This document shows positions 22,925 to 31,708 of a DNA stretch of 64,000 nt, piece by piece. The notes beneath the pieces are model-generated. The model was not told the origin of the DNA and did no database searches. It saw nothing but the letters and a program-made list of their open reading frames with translations. The position numbers were made by a program, and so were the translations under genes. This stretch comes from Parundibacterium terreum. GTDB lineage: Bacteria; Pseudomonadota; Gammaproteobacteria; Burkholderiales; Burkholderiaceae_D. How positions within the stretch are numbered: the first letter of the stretch is position 1; each line of letters starts with the position of its first letter. The DNA lies in NCBI RefSeq assembly GCF_014636315.1, contig NZ_BMED01000004.1, forward strand, positions 372,001 to 436,000, in the 5' to 3' direction.

Positions 22925-24346
22925 TTAGAGCAGGCTGAGGATGCGCCTGCCCAGGGCCTCCGCTGTTTGCCGGGAATCGATATTGGTAAAGCCCAGCAAT
23001 AGCGCAGACCGCATATCTTCGCCGGCGCTGCGATCCGATAAGGCGAGGGCGGACATGCCATGCTCCCTGATGCGTTGCGCCAAGGCCCTGTCGGTGCGCT
23101 TGCCGCGCATGCGCAGGATCAGGTGCATGCCGCCGGGTTGCGGATCGATGCTCAGGTGCTTGCCCAGTACATGTGACAAGCCATCCGCCGCCATTTGCCG
23201 GCGCTCACCATACAGCCGGCGCATGCGCTGGATATGGCGTGCAAAATGACCTTCCGTGATGAAGTCATTGACGACCGCTTGCGTCAGCGCAGGGCTGGCG
23301 CTGGAAAAGGCCAGGTTGACCTTGTTGAAGTGTTCTACTTGTTCCTCTGGAACGATCAGATAGGCGAGGCGGATTGCGGGGAACAGGACCTTGCTGAAGG
23401 TGCCCGCATACAGCACGCGGCCATCGCGGTCCAGGCTTTTCAGCGCGGGCAGGGGCCGGCTGACGTAGCGGTATTCTCCGTCGTAGTCGTCCTCCACGAT
23501 CCAGGCTTTGGCCCGTACGGCCCAATCCAGCAAGGCAAAACGCCTTTGCAAGGATAGCGACATGCACAGCGAACTTTGATGGGCAGGCGTCACTACCGCC
23601 AGCTTGGCGCGCGGTGCCACCTTGATGCCGTGCGCAACGAGGATGCCCTCCTGGTCCACCGGTACCGGTGCCAGTGTCATTCCTGCACGGCTCAGCAATT
23701 CATTGGTGGGTGGATAACCCGGCTGTTCCACCCACGCGCTATCGCCAGGCTTCAGCAAGGCGCGGACGATCAGTTCCAGCGTGCTGCGGTAACCGGAAGT
23801 GACGAAGACCTGGGCTGGCGAGCAGTTGATTCCGCGAGAAAACTGCACATACTGGGCTATGGCAATGCGCAAGGGATCGCTGCCGGCGGCCTGCGGATAA
23901 ATCATGTCCGTCGCCTGCATGGCACGGACTGAACGGGCTGTCAGGCGGGCCCATATTTTACGTGGAAAGGCATCCAGCGCAGGCAAGCCCATCTGAAACG
24001 GCAGCAGCGTGGGCTGGTAAAAACCCTGGATCGCATTGTCCTGGCTGGCCGGTGGCAGAACCTGCGGGATGGGCGCGCGCGGCTGCAGACCCGGCGTAAC
24101 GACAGTGCCGGCCTGGCCGCGCGTTTCCACATATCCCTCGGCGATCAGCAAGGTATAGGCAGCCTCGACGGTTCCCCTTGCCAGACCCAGTTCCGCCGCC
24201 AGTGCGCGTGCCGCCGGGATACGGTCTCCAGGCTTCAGCAGCCTGTCGGTGATAGCGCTCTGGAAGCGATGGTATATCTGCCGGTACAGGGGTTCCTTGT
24301 CCGATGCATTCAGGGAAATGAAGCTATGTGTTTGCGGGCTGCTCAT
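22925..24346 (-). CDS. MocR/PdxR-type GntR regulator with aminotransferase domain
   Basis: The 473-residue protein has an N-terminal GntR winged helix (PLYRQIYHRFQSAITDRLLKPGDRIPAARALAAELGLARGTVEAAYTLLIAEGYV) fused to a fold-type I aminotransferase domain. Visible are VTSGYRSTLELIVRALLKPGD, VTPAHQSSLCMSLSLQRR, VEDDYDGEYRY and YAGTFSKVLFPAIRLAYL, where Lys of FSK would bind PLP. MocR proteins sense PLP or amino compounds and bind between divergent genes. MSSPQTHSF at 24346 is preferred as start because AGGAAAACC precedes it. It diverges from a GNAT gene. Confidence 0.93.
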   Translation of the reverse strand: MSSPQTHSFISLNASDKEPLYRQIYHRFQSAITDRLLKPGDRIPAARALAAELGLARGTVEAAYTLLIAEGYVETRGQAGTVVTPGLQPRAPIPQVLPPASQDNAIQGFYQPTLLPFQMGLPALDAFPRKIWARLTARSVRAMQATDMIYPQAAGSDPLRIAIAQYVQFSRGINCSPAQVFVTSGYRSTLELIVRALLKPGDSAWVEQPGYPPTNELLSRAGMTLAPVPVDQEGILVAHGIKVAPRAKLAVVTPAHQSSLCMSLSLQRRFALLDWAVRAKAWIVEDDYDGEYRYVSRPLPALKSLDRDGRVLYAGTFSKVLFPAIRLAYLIVPEEQVEHFNKVNLAFSSASPALTQAVVNDFITEGHFARHIQRMRRLYGERRQMAADGLSHVLGKHLSIDPQPGGMHLILRMRGKRTDRALAQRIREHGMSALALSDRSAGEDMRSALLLGFTNIDSRQTAEALGRRILSLL

Positions 24347-24424
24347 TGGTTTTCCTGAGGTTCTGGTCGTATTGGACAAGTATGGCGCCAAAGTTTTACC
24401 GGTGATTCATGGTCTAGTCGATAT

Positions 24425-24476
24425 GCCATTTTATGGCTCTCCTGATTATGGCATGAAACTCGTAAAATCATGCCAT
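24425..24476. promoter_or_regulatory. ATGGC repeats, candidate MocR operator
   Basis: Four copies of the pentamer ATGGC/GCCAT occur in the divergent region: GCCAT 24425, ATGGC 24433, ATGGC 24448, GCCAT 24472. The last two are part of a 9-bp perfect inverted repeat, ATGGCATGA (24448-24456) and TCATGCCAT (24468-24476). Multiple repeats of this kind are typical of MocR operators. Confidence 0.5.
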
Positions 24477-24498
24477 TGACTACCTTCAAGAAGGACTG

Positions 24499-24966
24499 AT
24501 GATGCAAGACATTGAGACTCCGCCAATTGATGCAGCAGGCGGCATATTGCTGCATGCCGAAACCGAGCCGGAACTGCTTGCCTGCTATCCGGTGATGAAA
24601 CAGCTCAGGCCATCGCTGGCAGATGCGGCAGAGTTTATCGCCAGCGTTACCCGCATGAAACCTCAGGGTTATCGCCTGCTTGCAGTATGGGAGGGTGAAC
24701 GGGCGGTAGCGCTGGCAGGCTACCGCCTGAAGGAAAACCTGGTGCACGGGAAGTTTTTGTACGTCGATGATCTGGTCACGCTGGATAGCGCACGCGGCAA
24801 GCGCTGGGGCGCCCAGTTGCTGAGCGCCTTATCTGACATGGCTGATAAGGCGAGCTGTACCAAGCTGGTGCTGGATACAGCCGCAAGCAATGCGCTGGCC
24901 CAGCGCTTTTATTTCCGCGAAGGCCTGCTGCTCACAGGGATGCATTTCGCAAAAGCTTTGCGTTAA
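24499..24966 (+). CDS. GNAT family N-acetyltransferase
   Basis: A 155-residue GNAT. The acetyl-CoA-binding region is seen at LYVDDLVTLDSARGKRWGAQLLSALSDMAD, a variant of the RxxGxG/A loop, followed by a C-terminal AQRFYFREGLLLTGMHF typical of the last strand and helix. The acceptor substrate is unknown. AAGGACTG precedes the tandem ATG codons at 24499 and 24502, and either could start. It faces the MocR gene across 152 bp with repeat operators, so MocR control is likely. The azoreductase follows 27 bp later. Confidence 0.88.
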   Translation: MMQDIETPPIDAAGGILLHAETEPELLACYPVMKQLRPSLADAAEFIASVTRMKPQGYRLLAVWEGERAVALAGYRLKENLVHGKFLYVDDLVTLDSARGKRWGAQLLSALSDMADKASCTKLVLDTAASNALAQRFYFREGLLLTGMHFAKALR

Positions 24967-24993
24967 ACCATTGAAATATAGAAATAGGCATAC

Positions 24994-25608
24994 ATGAAAA
25001 TCTTGCATATAAGCTGCAGCCCGCGTGGCAAGGCATCCGAGAGCTATCAACTTTCACAGCGCATCCTCGATCAACTGAAGGAAAGAAATCCTGGTGCGGA
25101 GATAGAAGCGCTGGATCTGGCCGCGAATCCGGTATCGCATATCGGTAGCGGATACATGGCTGCGATAGGCTTGGCGCCGGAAGTTGCCAGCGAATCTTCA
25201 AAAACCGGCGGCATTGAAGAGTCTGAACGCTTGATCCTGCAACTGGAGCGCGCCGATTGCATCGTTATCGCTACGCCCATGCACAACTATACGGTGCCTT
25301 CAGTGCTGAAGGCATGGCTAGACCAAGTGGTACGCGCGGGCAGGACCTTTGGCTTATCGCCGGAAGGCAAGCAGGGTTTGCTGGCTGACAGGCCGGTGTT
25401 TGTCGCGATCAGTTCCGGTAGTTATCGCTTTGGCCAGCGCGGCCGCCAGCCGGATTTTTTGCAGCCGTATCTGCAAGCCATATTTGCGATGATAGGCCTG
25501 CACAATCTGAGTTTCTTTTCCATGCAGGGAACCGCCTTCGGCCCGCAAGCATTGGCTAGCGCCAGAGAAGAGTCGGATCTGGAGCTGGCGAATCATTTCT
25601 CAGCTTAG
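24994..25608 (+). CDS. azoR: FMN-dependent NADH-azoreductase
   Basis: The 204-residue flavodoxin-like protein has the AzoR signatures: HISCSPRGKASESYQLSQ at the N-terminus for phosphate binding, ATPMHNYTVPSVLKAWLDQVVRAGRTFG for FMN binding, and AISSGSYRFGQRG. Members reduce quinones and azo dyes by two-electron transfer with NADH, protecting against electrophilic quinones. It lies 27 bp after the GNAT gene on the same strand, so co-transcription is likely. The length is normal. Confidence 0.92.
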   Translation: MKILHISCSPRGKASESYQLSQRILDQLKERNPGAEIEALDLAANPVSHIGSGYMAAIGLAPEVASESSKTGGIEESERLILQLERADCIVIATPMHNYTVPSVLKAWLDQVVRAGRTFGLSPEGKQGLLADRPVFVAISSGSYRFGQRGRQPDFLQPYLQAIFAMIGLHNLSFFSMQGTAFGPQALASAREESDLELANHFSA

Positions 25609-25632
25609 CTGGGTCCAGTGCAAATGAAATAA

Positions 25633-25659
25633 ACCGCCTTCCCGTTGCAGGAAGGCGGT
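25633..25659. terminator. Bidirectional terminator-like hairpin
   Basis: A 10-bp perfect stem (ACCGCCTTCC / GGAAGGCGGT) with a 7-nt loop lies between the convergent azoreductase and the small - strand gene. The T-rich side is on the minus strand (TTATTTCATTTG). Confidence 0.65.
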
Positions 25660-25732
25660 GCCTGGAGGCGGAACAGATCGCAGATACCTATTCGGGAAAC
25701 GACGTGCGCATCATCCGTATGCATTGGGTAAG

Positions 25733-25933
25733 CTAGTAAATACCCTTTTTCTCATTCCGCGGCTCCACATAGGCAACTGTCTGGAAACTGTGGTTGAATT
25801 CTACGACGCGCCGGATGACGCCTGGCACGGTGCTGCTGACTTCTCTTATCTGCCTTACCCTGGAGTCTGCCGGGGGCTGCCCGAACTTGCTGCCAAATTC
25901 CCGCTTGTCCGGCCAGATCAATTCCTTATTCAT
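25733..25933 (-). CDS. Small conserved-looking hypothetical protein
   Basis: A 66-residue polar protein (MNKELIWPDKREFGSKFGQP...). The start at 25933 is supported by TAGGAGAATATCTT directly upstream. The frame extends 18 codons further, but without a ribosome-binding site. I do not recognise a family. It has no membrane segment, no cysteines and a basic, Val/Arg-rich middle. Its own terminator-like hairpin lies downstream. Confidence 0.6.
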   Translation of the reverse strand: MNKELIWPDKREFGSKFGQPPADSRVRQIREVSSTVPGVIRRVVEFNHSFQTVAYVEPRNEKKGIY

Positions 25934-26096
25934 AAGATATTCTCCTAAGAAAATTTCATATTCAGATGATGGCGACCGGAATGGCACCGGCTTGATTCAT
26001 CATAGGATTTCATCTTCTCTATCGCCATCCTAGATGGGGGAGCGCCTTCCTCCCTCTTTAGGGTGAGACAATTTTTCCGGAAGGATGGTCTGGCAT

Positions 26097-26471
26097 TCAG
26101 CTCGCATCGGTCTTCACCTCTATGCGATGGCCGTCCAGGTCGCTGAACATGGCGCCAAAGTAAGTAGGGCTGATATCTGGCCTGTTGCGTGGCGTAAAAA
26201 TATCGGTAGCGGAGGCGGCAAGCGCAGCGTCATGCACCTGCGTCACCAGTTCACTCGACCGCGCACCAAAGGCAATATGCATACCTTTGGCGGTCACGCT
26301 CTCTCCCGGCTCCACCGGATACAAGAAGAACATCCATTGCTCCGTGGTTCCAAACGCAGCTTCTTTTCCGTTATCGCGTTGCAAATTGATGCCCATCGGT
26401 GCCAGCACGCGGCGATAGAATTCAACAGCCTCGGCGTAGTGATGTGTGCCGGCGGAAATATGGTCAATCAT
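26097..26471 (-). CDS. VOC superfamily (glyoxalase-like) protein
   Basis: A 124-residue single-domain VOC protein beginning MIDHISAGTHHYAEAVEFYRRVLAPMG. It has the usual first metal-side His and a final Glu in DLDGHRIEVKTDAS. The ATG at 26471 is chosen because CAGGAGTATCC precedes it. The longer open frame reaching 26831 overlaps the divergent Lrp gene and shows no VOC similarity before this Met. It may be controlled by the adjacent Lrp-type regulator. The substrate is unknown. Confidence 0.88.
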   Translation of the reverse strand: MIDHISAGTHHYAEAVEFYRRVLAPMGINLQRDNGKEAAFGTTEQWMFFLYPVEPGESVTAKGMHIAFGARSSELVTQVHDAALAASATDIFTPRNRPDISPTYFGAMFSDLDGHRIEVKTDAS

Positions 26472-26679
26472 GGATACTCCTGAATTAACTTGGTCTAGCG
26501 TATACGCAAAATTCTCACTTCTGCTTTTGTTGCCGGAGCGGCTCTGCAAGCGCATGTGCAGATCATTGCCACCCCGGACATCTCCAGTATAAGAAAATGC
26601 TGTGACTGATATCTTTTGCAAAACAGTGCAAAGACGAGTATTTTTTGCATAGTCTTGAAAAAAATGAGTGGAATGAGTC

Positions 26680-27153
26680 ATGGCGATATCTTTGGATAAG
26701 CAAGACCGGCTGATGCTGGAAAAATTGCAGGCAGACGCAACGCTGGGCCTGGACGTATTGGCGGATGCCTGCGGTTTGTCTATCGCATCGGTACAGCGCC
26801 GCCTGAAAAGACTGCGCGAAAACAAGATCATCCTGCGCGAGATTGCCGGGCTGGATCAGGATGCGCTGGAGATGGAAATGAGCTTTGTCGTGATGGTGGA
26901 GCTGGAAAGGGAGAGGCTGGACCAGCTGGATGCTTTTCGGCGCGCTGCGAGGGCAGAACCGCAAGTCCAGCAGTGCTATTACATCACCGGTGAGGCGGAT
27001 TTTGCGCTGATCTGCACCGCGCGCAATATGGCCGATTTCGAAGCCTTGACGCACAGGCTGTTCTTTGAGAATACCAATGTGCGCCGCTTCCGGACCTCGG
27101 TGGTGATGGACAGGGCCAAGGTAGGCCTGTCAGTTGCGATAAAAGACGAGTAG
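26680..27153 (+). CDS. Lrp/AsnC family transcriptional regulator
   Basis: The 157-residue protein has an N-terminal helix-turn-helix (LDKQDRLMLEKLQADATLGLDVLADACGLSIASVQRRLKRLRENKII) and a C-terminal RAM/AsnC ligand domain ending TSVVMDRAKVGLSVAIKDE. Members form octamers and respond to amino acids. It diverges from the VOC gene across 208 bp, which is a typical Lrp-target arrangement. Confidence 0.92.
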   Translation: MAISLDKQDRLMLEKLQADATLGLDVLADACGLSIASVQRRLKRLRENKIILREIAGLDQDALEMEMSFVVMVELERERLDQLDAFRRAARAEPQVQQCYYITGEADFALICTARNMADFEALTHRLFFENTNVRRFRTSVVMDRAKVGLSVAIKDE

Positions 27154-27182
27154 CTTGCCTGAAAAGTTTATTTCCGGGCTGC

Positions 27183-28229
27183 CTAGTGGCCCAGGTGAAT
27201 GCCCGCCATGCCGAGGATGATAGCGATGGCTATCAGTGCTGAAACGGCGATGCCTGCCAGTGTCAGCCTGTTCGTCAATGCCTTGTCCTTACCGTGTGCC
27301 AGCGCGATGATGCGTGCTCCCAGCACAAGGTGGGACAGCACGAAGAACACGCCCAGCAGATAGTGCGGCAGCAGCCGTATATTCCACGCATCCTTGAGCA
27401 GCCCGGTGGGTGCGCCGGTGGCAAAATTCCAGTCGGTCTGTATATGGGCAAACATGCGCGCATAGAAAAAGACGGAGTTCATATGGCCCAGGATGAAAAA
27501 TATCAGATAGGCGCCGGAAGCAATCTGCAGCGTGCGGTAAAAATCCGCACCGCGCCTGCTATGCACCGCCAGTAGCGACATTCCTGAAGCGACCTGGAAC
27601 AGGAAGAGCAGGACGATCAGCGGCTCTACCAGCCTTGCCCGGTACACGTGGCGAAATATATCCATTAGCTCCCTGTGCGTGGCTTCGCTGATCAGGCCGC
27701 TCAGGTGATTGGACAGATGCATCACCAGGAATAGCAACAGGATGGCGACAGCGCTGATCCCATGGGCAACCCGTAGGCGCGGCGACGCGATCTTGATACC
27801 TACCGGTTGAGTGAATTTGTCGCTGGATAATATCCACGCCAGATAGACGGTTGCCGTTATCCACAGCAGTATCCAAAGTGTCGAGTCTTTCACCGGATCG
27901 CCTGCCATATACAACAGAACGCCGAGCGCGGTATACAGCGGCGGACTCGCGATAGCCAGTAATGCCGCGCGTTTCGCAAGCAATTCCCCGTAACCCGGAT
28001 GCGCATTGCGCCCGGCTTTCAGGCTGACATACAAGCCCAGGCCGGGAACGGAAAATACCAGCGCCAGCATGAAGGTGGAAAGCAGGAAATGGCTATCGCT
28101 AGCATTCACGCTACGGGTGAAGCCCGCCAGCAGTAGCGGATAGAAGATGGATGCGAACGCAGGTGCCAGATACCACAGTCTGTGGCTGAGGCCGGAATCC
28201 CTGATGAACGATGCAGCATTTGTTTCCAT
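27183..28229 (-). CDS. Polytopic membrane protein of unknown function
   Basis: A 348-residue protein with eight or nine hydrophobic segments. Several histidines lie in or near membrane helices: HG and MH-x3-H around residues 155-175, GHMNSVFF, LLPHYLLG and SHLVLG. The layout resembles di-haem cytochrome b subunits of succinate dehydrogenase or fumarate reductase type, but there is no adjacent flavoprotein or iron-sulfur subunit, so haem binding is only inferred. It converges with the Lrp gene. Codon use looks native. Confidence 0.65.
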   Translation of the reverse strand: METNAASFIRDSGLSHRLWYLAPAFASIFYPLLLAGFTRSVNASDSHFLLSTFMLALVFSVPGLGLYVSLKAGRNAHPGYGELLAKRAALLAIASPPLYTALGVLLYMAGDPVKDSTLWILLWITATVYLAWILSSDKFTQPVGIKIASPRLRVAHGISAVAILLLFLVMHLSNHLSGLISEATHRELMDIFRHVYRARLVEPLIVLLFLFQVASGMSLLAVHSRRGADFYRTLQIASGAYLIFFILGHMNSVFFYARMFAHIQTDWNFATGAPTGLLKDAWNIRLLPHYLLGVFFVLSHLVLGARIIALAHGKDKALTNRLTLAGIAVSALIAIAIILGMAGIHLGH

Positions 28230-28698
28230 ATTTTCTCGAAAATACCTTGTTGAAAAAGGAGCTTGCTCAACGCTGGAAGGCTAGCACCCTTGTGAGGAGC
28301 CCACTACTGTGACATCTGACATTCCCTTTGCCGGGGCGTTCCTGTTTGAGCTTGCAGTGCGAAAAGCGGGCTCCAAAGCGATACAGAGAGAGGTAACCGA
28401 TTTGCACCGGATAGATGATAAATGCGGTGAAGAGAGCGCCGGGAGACCAATTCCCGGGAAAAACATTCTCTTGCAGGAAGCCATTCCAGAGACATTGCAA
28501 CATTCAAACATTGAACGGTCCTGGCAGCTTGTATCGAAAAAAAAGTGTTGGCATTCCGTCGGCAATAGAAATCCGGCCATCCTAGAATATCTGAGCGACA
28601 AATATCGGCCCATTCCTTCTGGGACCGGTGTTGCTCGCCGTTGCTACCCCTTGCTACCAGTTTCTTCAAGCCTGACCACCCTTGATTCCGGAGTTCAT
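28230..28698. other. Gene-free interval before the cupin gene
   Basis: About 470 bp between divergent genes. The cupin frame is open on the left to 28309, but the translation there has no signal peptide, no family resemblance and no ribosome-binding site, so I treat it as non-coding. No repeat or terminator is evident. It should contain both promoters. Confidence 0.45.
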
Positions 28699-29124
28699 AT
28701 GAATATTCGCAGCTTGTTATTGCAATCCGTTTTCGGCGGGCTGCTGGCAATTTCCACGCAGGTTTTTTCCGCCGAAGCGGAAGCGCCGCGCGAAACGGTA
28801 GTTCCCGCCTTTGCCTATGGCATACCGAATGTACCCGGAAAAAGTATTACTGCCTTGCTGGTGACTTACGAACCAGGAGGAAAGTCTTTGCCTCACCGGC
28901 ACGGCCAGGCATTTGTCGTCGCCTATGTGCTGGAGGGGGCAATCCGCAGCAAGCTGGAGGGTGGCAAGGAGGAGGTATTCAAGGCGGGCCAAAGCTGGAC
29001 TGAAAAGCCGGGCGCCCATCACGTGGTCAGCGACAATGCCAGCGCGACCGAACCTGCGAAATTGCTCGCCATCTTTATCACCGAAAGTAAAAACACCAAT
29101 CTGGTGACCTTTGACAAGAAGTGA
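28699..29124 (+). CDS. Exported cupin-domain protein
   Basis: A 141-residue protein with a signal peptide (MNIRSLLLQSVFGGLLAISTQVFSAEA) and one cupin barrel. Motif 1 reads LPHRHGQAFVVAYVLEGAI and motif 2 reads GQSWTEKPGAHHVVSDN, so the metal-binding His residues are present. The ATG at 28699 follows a CCGGAG ribosome-binding sequence. Periplasmic location is inferred from the signal. It converges with the MHYT gene. The function is unknown. Confidence 0.88.
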   Translation: MNIRSLLLQSVFGGLLAISTQVFSAEAEAPRETVVPAFAYGIPNVPGKSITALLVTYEPGGKSLPHRHGQAFVVAYVLEGAIRSKLEGGKEEVFKAGQSWTEKPGAHHVVSDNASATEPAKLLAIFITESKNTNLVTFDKK

Positions 29125-29215
29125 TTGCCCGGTCGCAGGTGTACTGAAATGCGGCATATTGTAGCCTCGCCGCCCGCTGTATCGCCTGCGGAAACTGGTA
29201 CAGCAGGGATTTTGC

Positions 29216-31300
29216 TTAAGCGCCGGGGCTTACTGCCTTTACGGCGAGGGCTGCTGCCAGGAATTGCTCCGGTGGCATAGGACGGCCCATCAGGTAGCCT
29301 TGCAGGTCGTTGCATCCCAGGGCGGTGAGGAAATCCTTTTGCTTTTCGGTTTCCACGCCCTCTGCGACGATGCGCAGGTTCAGCGATTGCCCCAGCGCGA
29401 CAATCGCCGTAACGATGGCGGCATCGTCCGAGCCGCGCTCCAGTTCATTGATGAAGCCGCGGTCTATCTTCAGCTCGCAGGCGGGCATGCGCTTCAAGTG
29501 CAGCAAGCTGGAATAACCGGTGCCGAAGTCGTCGATCGAGATATTGACGCCGGACTCGGCCAGGATATTCAAGGTGAGCAGGCTGGCTTCCACATCGTGC
29601 ATTGCGGTCGATTCGGTGACTTCCAGGATCAGGCTTTCAGGCGGCAGGCGGTGGCGTGCGAGCGTGGATTGCACCATTGCAGGCAAATGTTCGCTATTGA
29701 ATTGCAGCGCCGACAGGTTCACCGCGATTTTCCATTGCTGGTTGCCGGCATCGTGCCATTCGCGCATTTGGCGGCAGGCTTCGTCCAGCACCCATTCACC
29801 GATAGGAATGATCAGCCCGGTTTTCTCCGCCACTGGAATGAAGTTGTCCGGGGCGACCATGCCGCGCTTGGGATGGTGCCAGCGTATCAGCGCTTCGGCG
29901 CCTGTCATGCTGCCGTCCGCCGCGGTAAACTTGGGCTGGTAGTGCAGGCGGAATTCCCGGCGCTCCAGCGCCAGCCGCAAATCCTGCATCAGCTCCAGCT
30001 GGTTATGCGCGTTGGTGTTCATCGAAGCTTCAAAAAAATGATAGCCGTTGCGGCCGGCGGCCTTGGTGTGATACATCGCGGCATCGGCGTTGACCAAAAG
30101 GTCGTGCCGCGTCTTGCCATCGTCAGGATAGATGGCGATGCCTATGCTGGTTGAGACCGACAGCTTGTATTCATTGATATGGTAGGGCAGGCCTATGATC
30201 CTGACGATTTTGTCGGCGATGGGGGCTGCGTCTTCGGGGTCTTTCACTTCCAGCAGGATGACAAATTCATCGCCGCCAAGGCGGGCAACGGTGTCCTGCG
30301 CCCGCAGCGCATTCTTCAGCCGGTGTGCTACATCGACCAGCAAAAGATCGCCGACATGGTGTCCAAGAGAATCGTTGATTGCTTTAAAACCATCCAGGTC
30401 CAGGAACATTAGTGCAAAACGCGTGTTTGTGCGGCAAGCCTTGTTGATGGTCTGCTCCAGCCGGTCTTCCAGCAGTGTGCGGTTAGGCAGTTTGGTCAGA
30501 TTGTCTTGCAAGGCCTGCTGCGACAACTCCTTGTTGGCGACGGCCAGCGATTGCGCCAGTTTGGCGGTCTCCGATTCCAGCCTTGCATCCAGCACCGAGG
30601 TGAGCAGGGCTATTGTCAACACGGCGAGGGTAACGATGCAGACGACGATGGTAAGCCAACCGGGGCCGACTCCCTCCACTGCCGCGCGGCAAATGCTGCC
30701 TTCGGGAAAATTGGCGGCAGCCATGCCGGTATAGTGCATGCCGACGATGGCCGCACCCATCACCAGTGCGGCACCGGCCCTTGCCAGCCTTACATTAGGT
30801 GTGTTCTTGCGCAACATGAAGGCGATCCACAGCGCGGCGCCGGAGGCGGCAATCGCAATCACGACGGACGTGGCAAACAATAGCGGGTCATACTGTATGC
30901 CAGGAGTCATGCGCATCGCGGCCATGCCCGTGTAATGCATGGCGGCAATGGCAATACCCATCAGCACCGCGCTGACACTCAATTGCTTCAGTGGCAGCGT
31001 AGGCTGGCTGATGCGCCACAGCGCGAAACCGGAGGCGGTGATCGCAATCAGCAGTGACAGAAAGGTAATGCCGAGATCATAGCCGAGCGCGATCGGCAGG
31101 CGAAAAGCAAGCATACCGATGAAATGCATGGACCAGATGCCTATGCCCATCGCGAGCGCGCCGCCGGCCAGCCACCATGAACCGCTTTTCTGTTGGCTGG
31201 AATTGATCCTGCCGGCCATGTCCAGTGCGGTATAGGAGGCAAGGACAGCAACCGTGATTGAGATCAGGACCAGCAGGGATTCGTAATGCGCAGCTAACAT
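29216..31300 (-). CDS. MHYT-GGDEF-EAL c-di-GMP signalling protein
   Basis: A 694-residue inner-membrane protein. The N-terminal ~240 residues hold seven hydrophobic segments with three MHYT-type motifs (SMHFIGM, AMHYTGM, GMHYTGM), thought to bind a metal and sense O2, CO or NO. The GGDEF domain has an intact GGDEF at 342-346 with an RxxD site (RAQD) upstream. The EAL domain begins with EALIRW at 469 and keeps DDFGTGYSSL, so it may both make and degrade c-di-GMP. The same architecture occurs in NbdA and MucR of Pseudomonas. No partner gene is adjacent. Confidence 0.93.
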   Translation of the reverse strand: MLAAHYESLLVLISITVAVLASYTALDMAGRINSSQQKSGSWWLAGGALAMGIGIWSMHFIGMLAFRLPIALGYDLGITFLSLLIAITASGFALWRISQPTLPLKQLSVSAVLMGIAIAAMHYTGMAAMRMTPGIQYDPLLFATSVVIAIAASGAALWIAFMLRKNTPNVRLARAGAALVMGAAIVGMHYTGMAAANFPEGSICRAAVEGVGPGWLTIVVCIVTLAVLTIALLTSVLDARLESETAKLAQSLAVANKELSQQALQDNLTKLPNRTLLEDRLEQTINKACRTNTRFALMFLDLDGFKAINDSLGHHVGDLLLVDVAHRLKNALRAQDTVARLGGDEFVILLEVKDPEDAAPIADKIVRIIGLPYHINEYKLSVSTSIGIAIYPDDGKTRHDLLVNADAAMYHTKAAGRNGYHFFEASMNTNAHNQLELMQDLRLALERREFRLHYQPKFTAADGSMTGAEALIRWHHPKRGMVAPDNFIPVAEKTGLIIPIGEWVLDEACRQMREWHDAGNQQWKIAVNLSALQFNSEHLPAMVQSTLARHRLPPESLILEVTESTAMHDVEASLLTLNILAESGVNISIDDFGTGYSSLLHLKRMPACELKIDRGFINELERGSDDAAIVTAIVALGQSLNLRIVAEGVETEKQKDFLTALGCNDLQGYLMGRPMPPEQFLAAALAVKAVSPGA

Positions 31301-31598
31301 AAGGGTTTCATTCTGTGCCGTAACCCGCGTGACGGTCTTGCGGGTTAAGCGGCGGATATTCCAACGAAGAGTTACAAACGCCTACTCGATATTCAGGAAT
31401 AAAGATGGAGCGCGTTGTCCGTGTTTGCACATCGCAGTAAAACTAACTGCGGCAAAACTAACGGTAGTGTTGATTGGATGTATTGCGAGATGGGTCAACC
31501 GACCGTTGGCGCTATTATAAACGTTTCAGTACGTAAATATTTTTTCGGACAGATAAGCTTAACCTTGTTTTGCATTCCGGCTTGCAGGCATGAAAACA
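31301..31598. other. Gene-free interval upstream of the MHYT gene
   Basis: About 300 bp between the MHYT gene start and the ALDH terminator. No gene or repeat is seen. It must hold the promoter of the MHYT gene. Confidence 0.4.
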
Positions 31599-31625
31599 AA
31601 ACGGAGCTCCTGAAGAGCTCCGTTT
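31599..31625 (-). terminator. Terminator of the aldehyde dehydrogenase gene
   Basis: An 11-bp perfect stem (AAACGGAGCTC / GAGCTCCGTTT) with a 5-nt loop. Read on the minus strand it is followed by TGTTTTCATG. It is located 84 bp after the stop codon. Confidence 0.8.
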
Positions 31626-31708
31626 GTCTTGCCGGCCTCGCCTGAAAATATAGCGAAGTCCGGCGACACGCTTGGATACTGGTTTTCCGGCGTGCTGTTC
31701 TTTTTGTA

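Noticed and set aside
26472-26831. N-terminal extension of the VOC gene to 26831
   Set aside because: It overlaps the divergent Lrp gene, and a good ribosome-binding site precedes the Met at 26471.
28309-28698. N-terminal extension of the cupin gene
   Set aside because: No resemblance to any domain, and a signal peptide with a ribosome-binding site begins at 28699.
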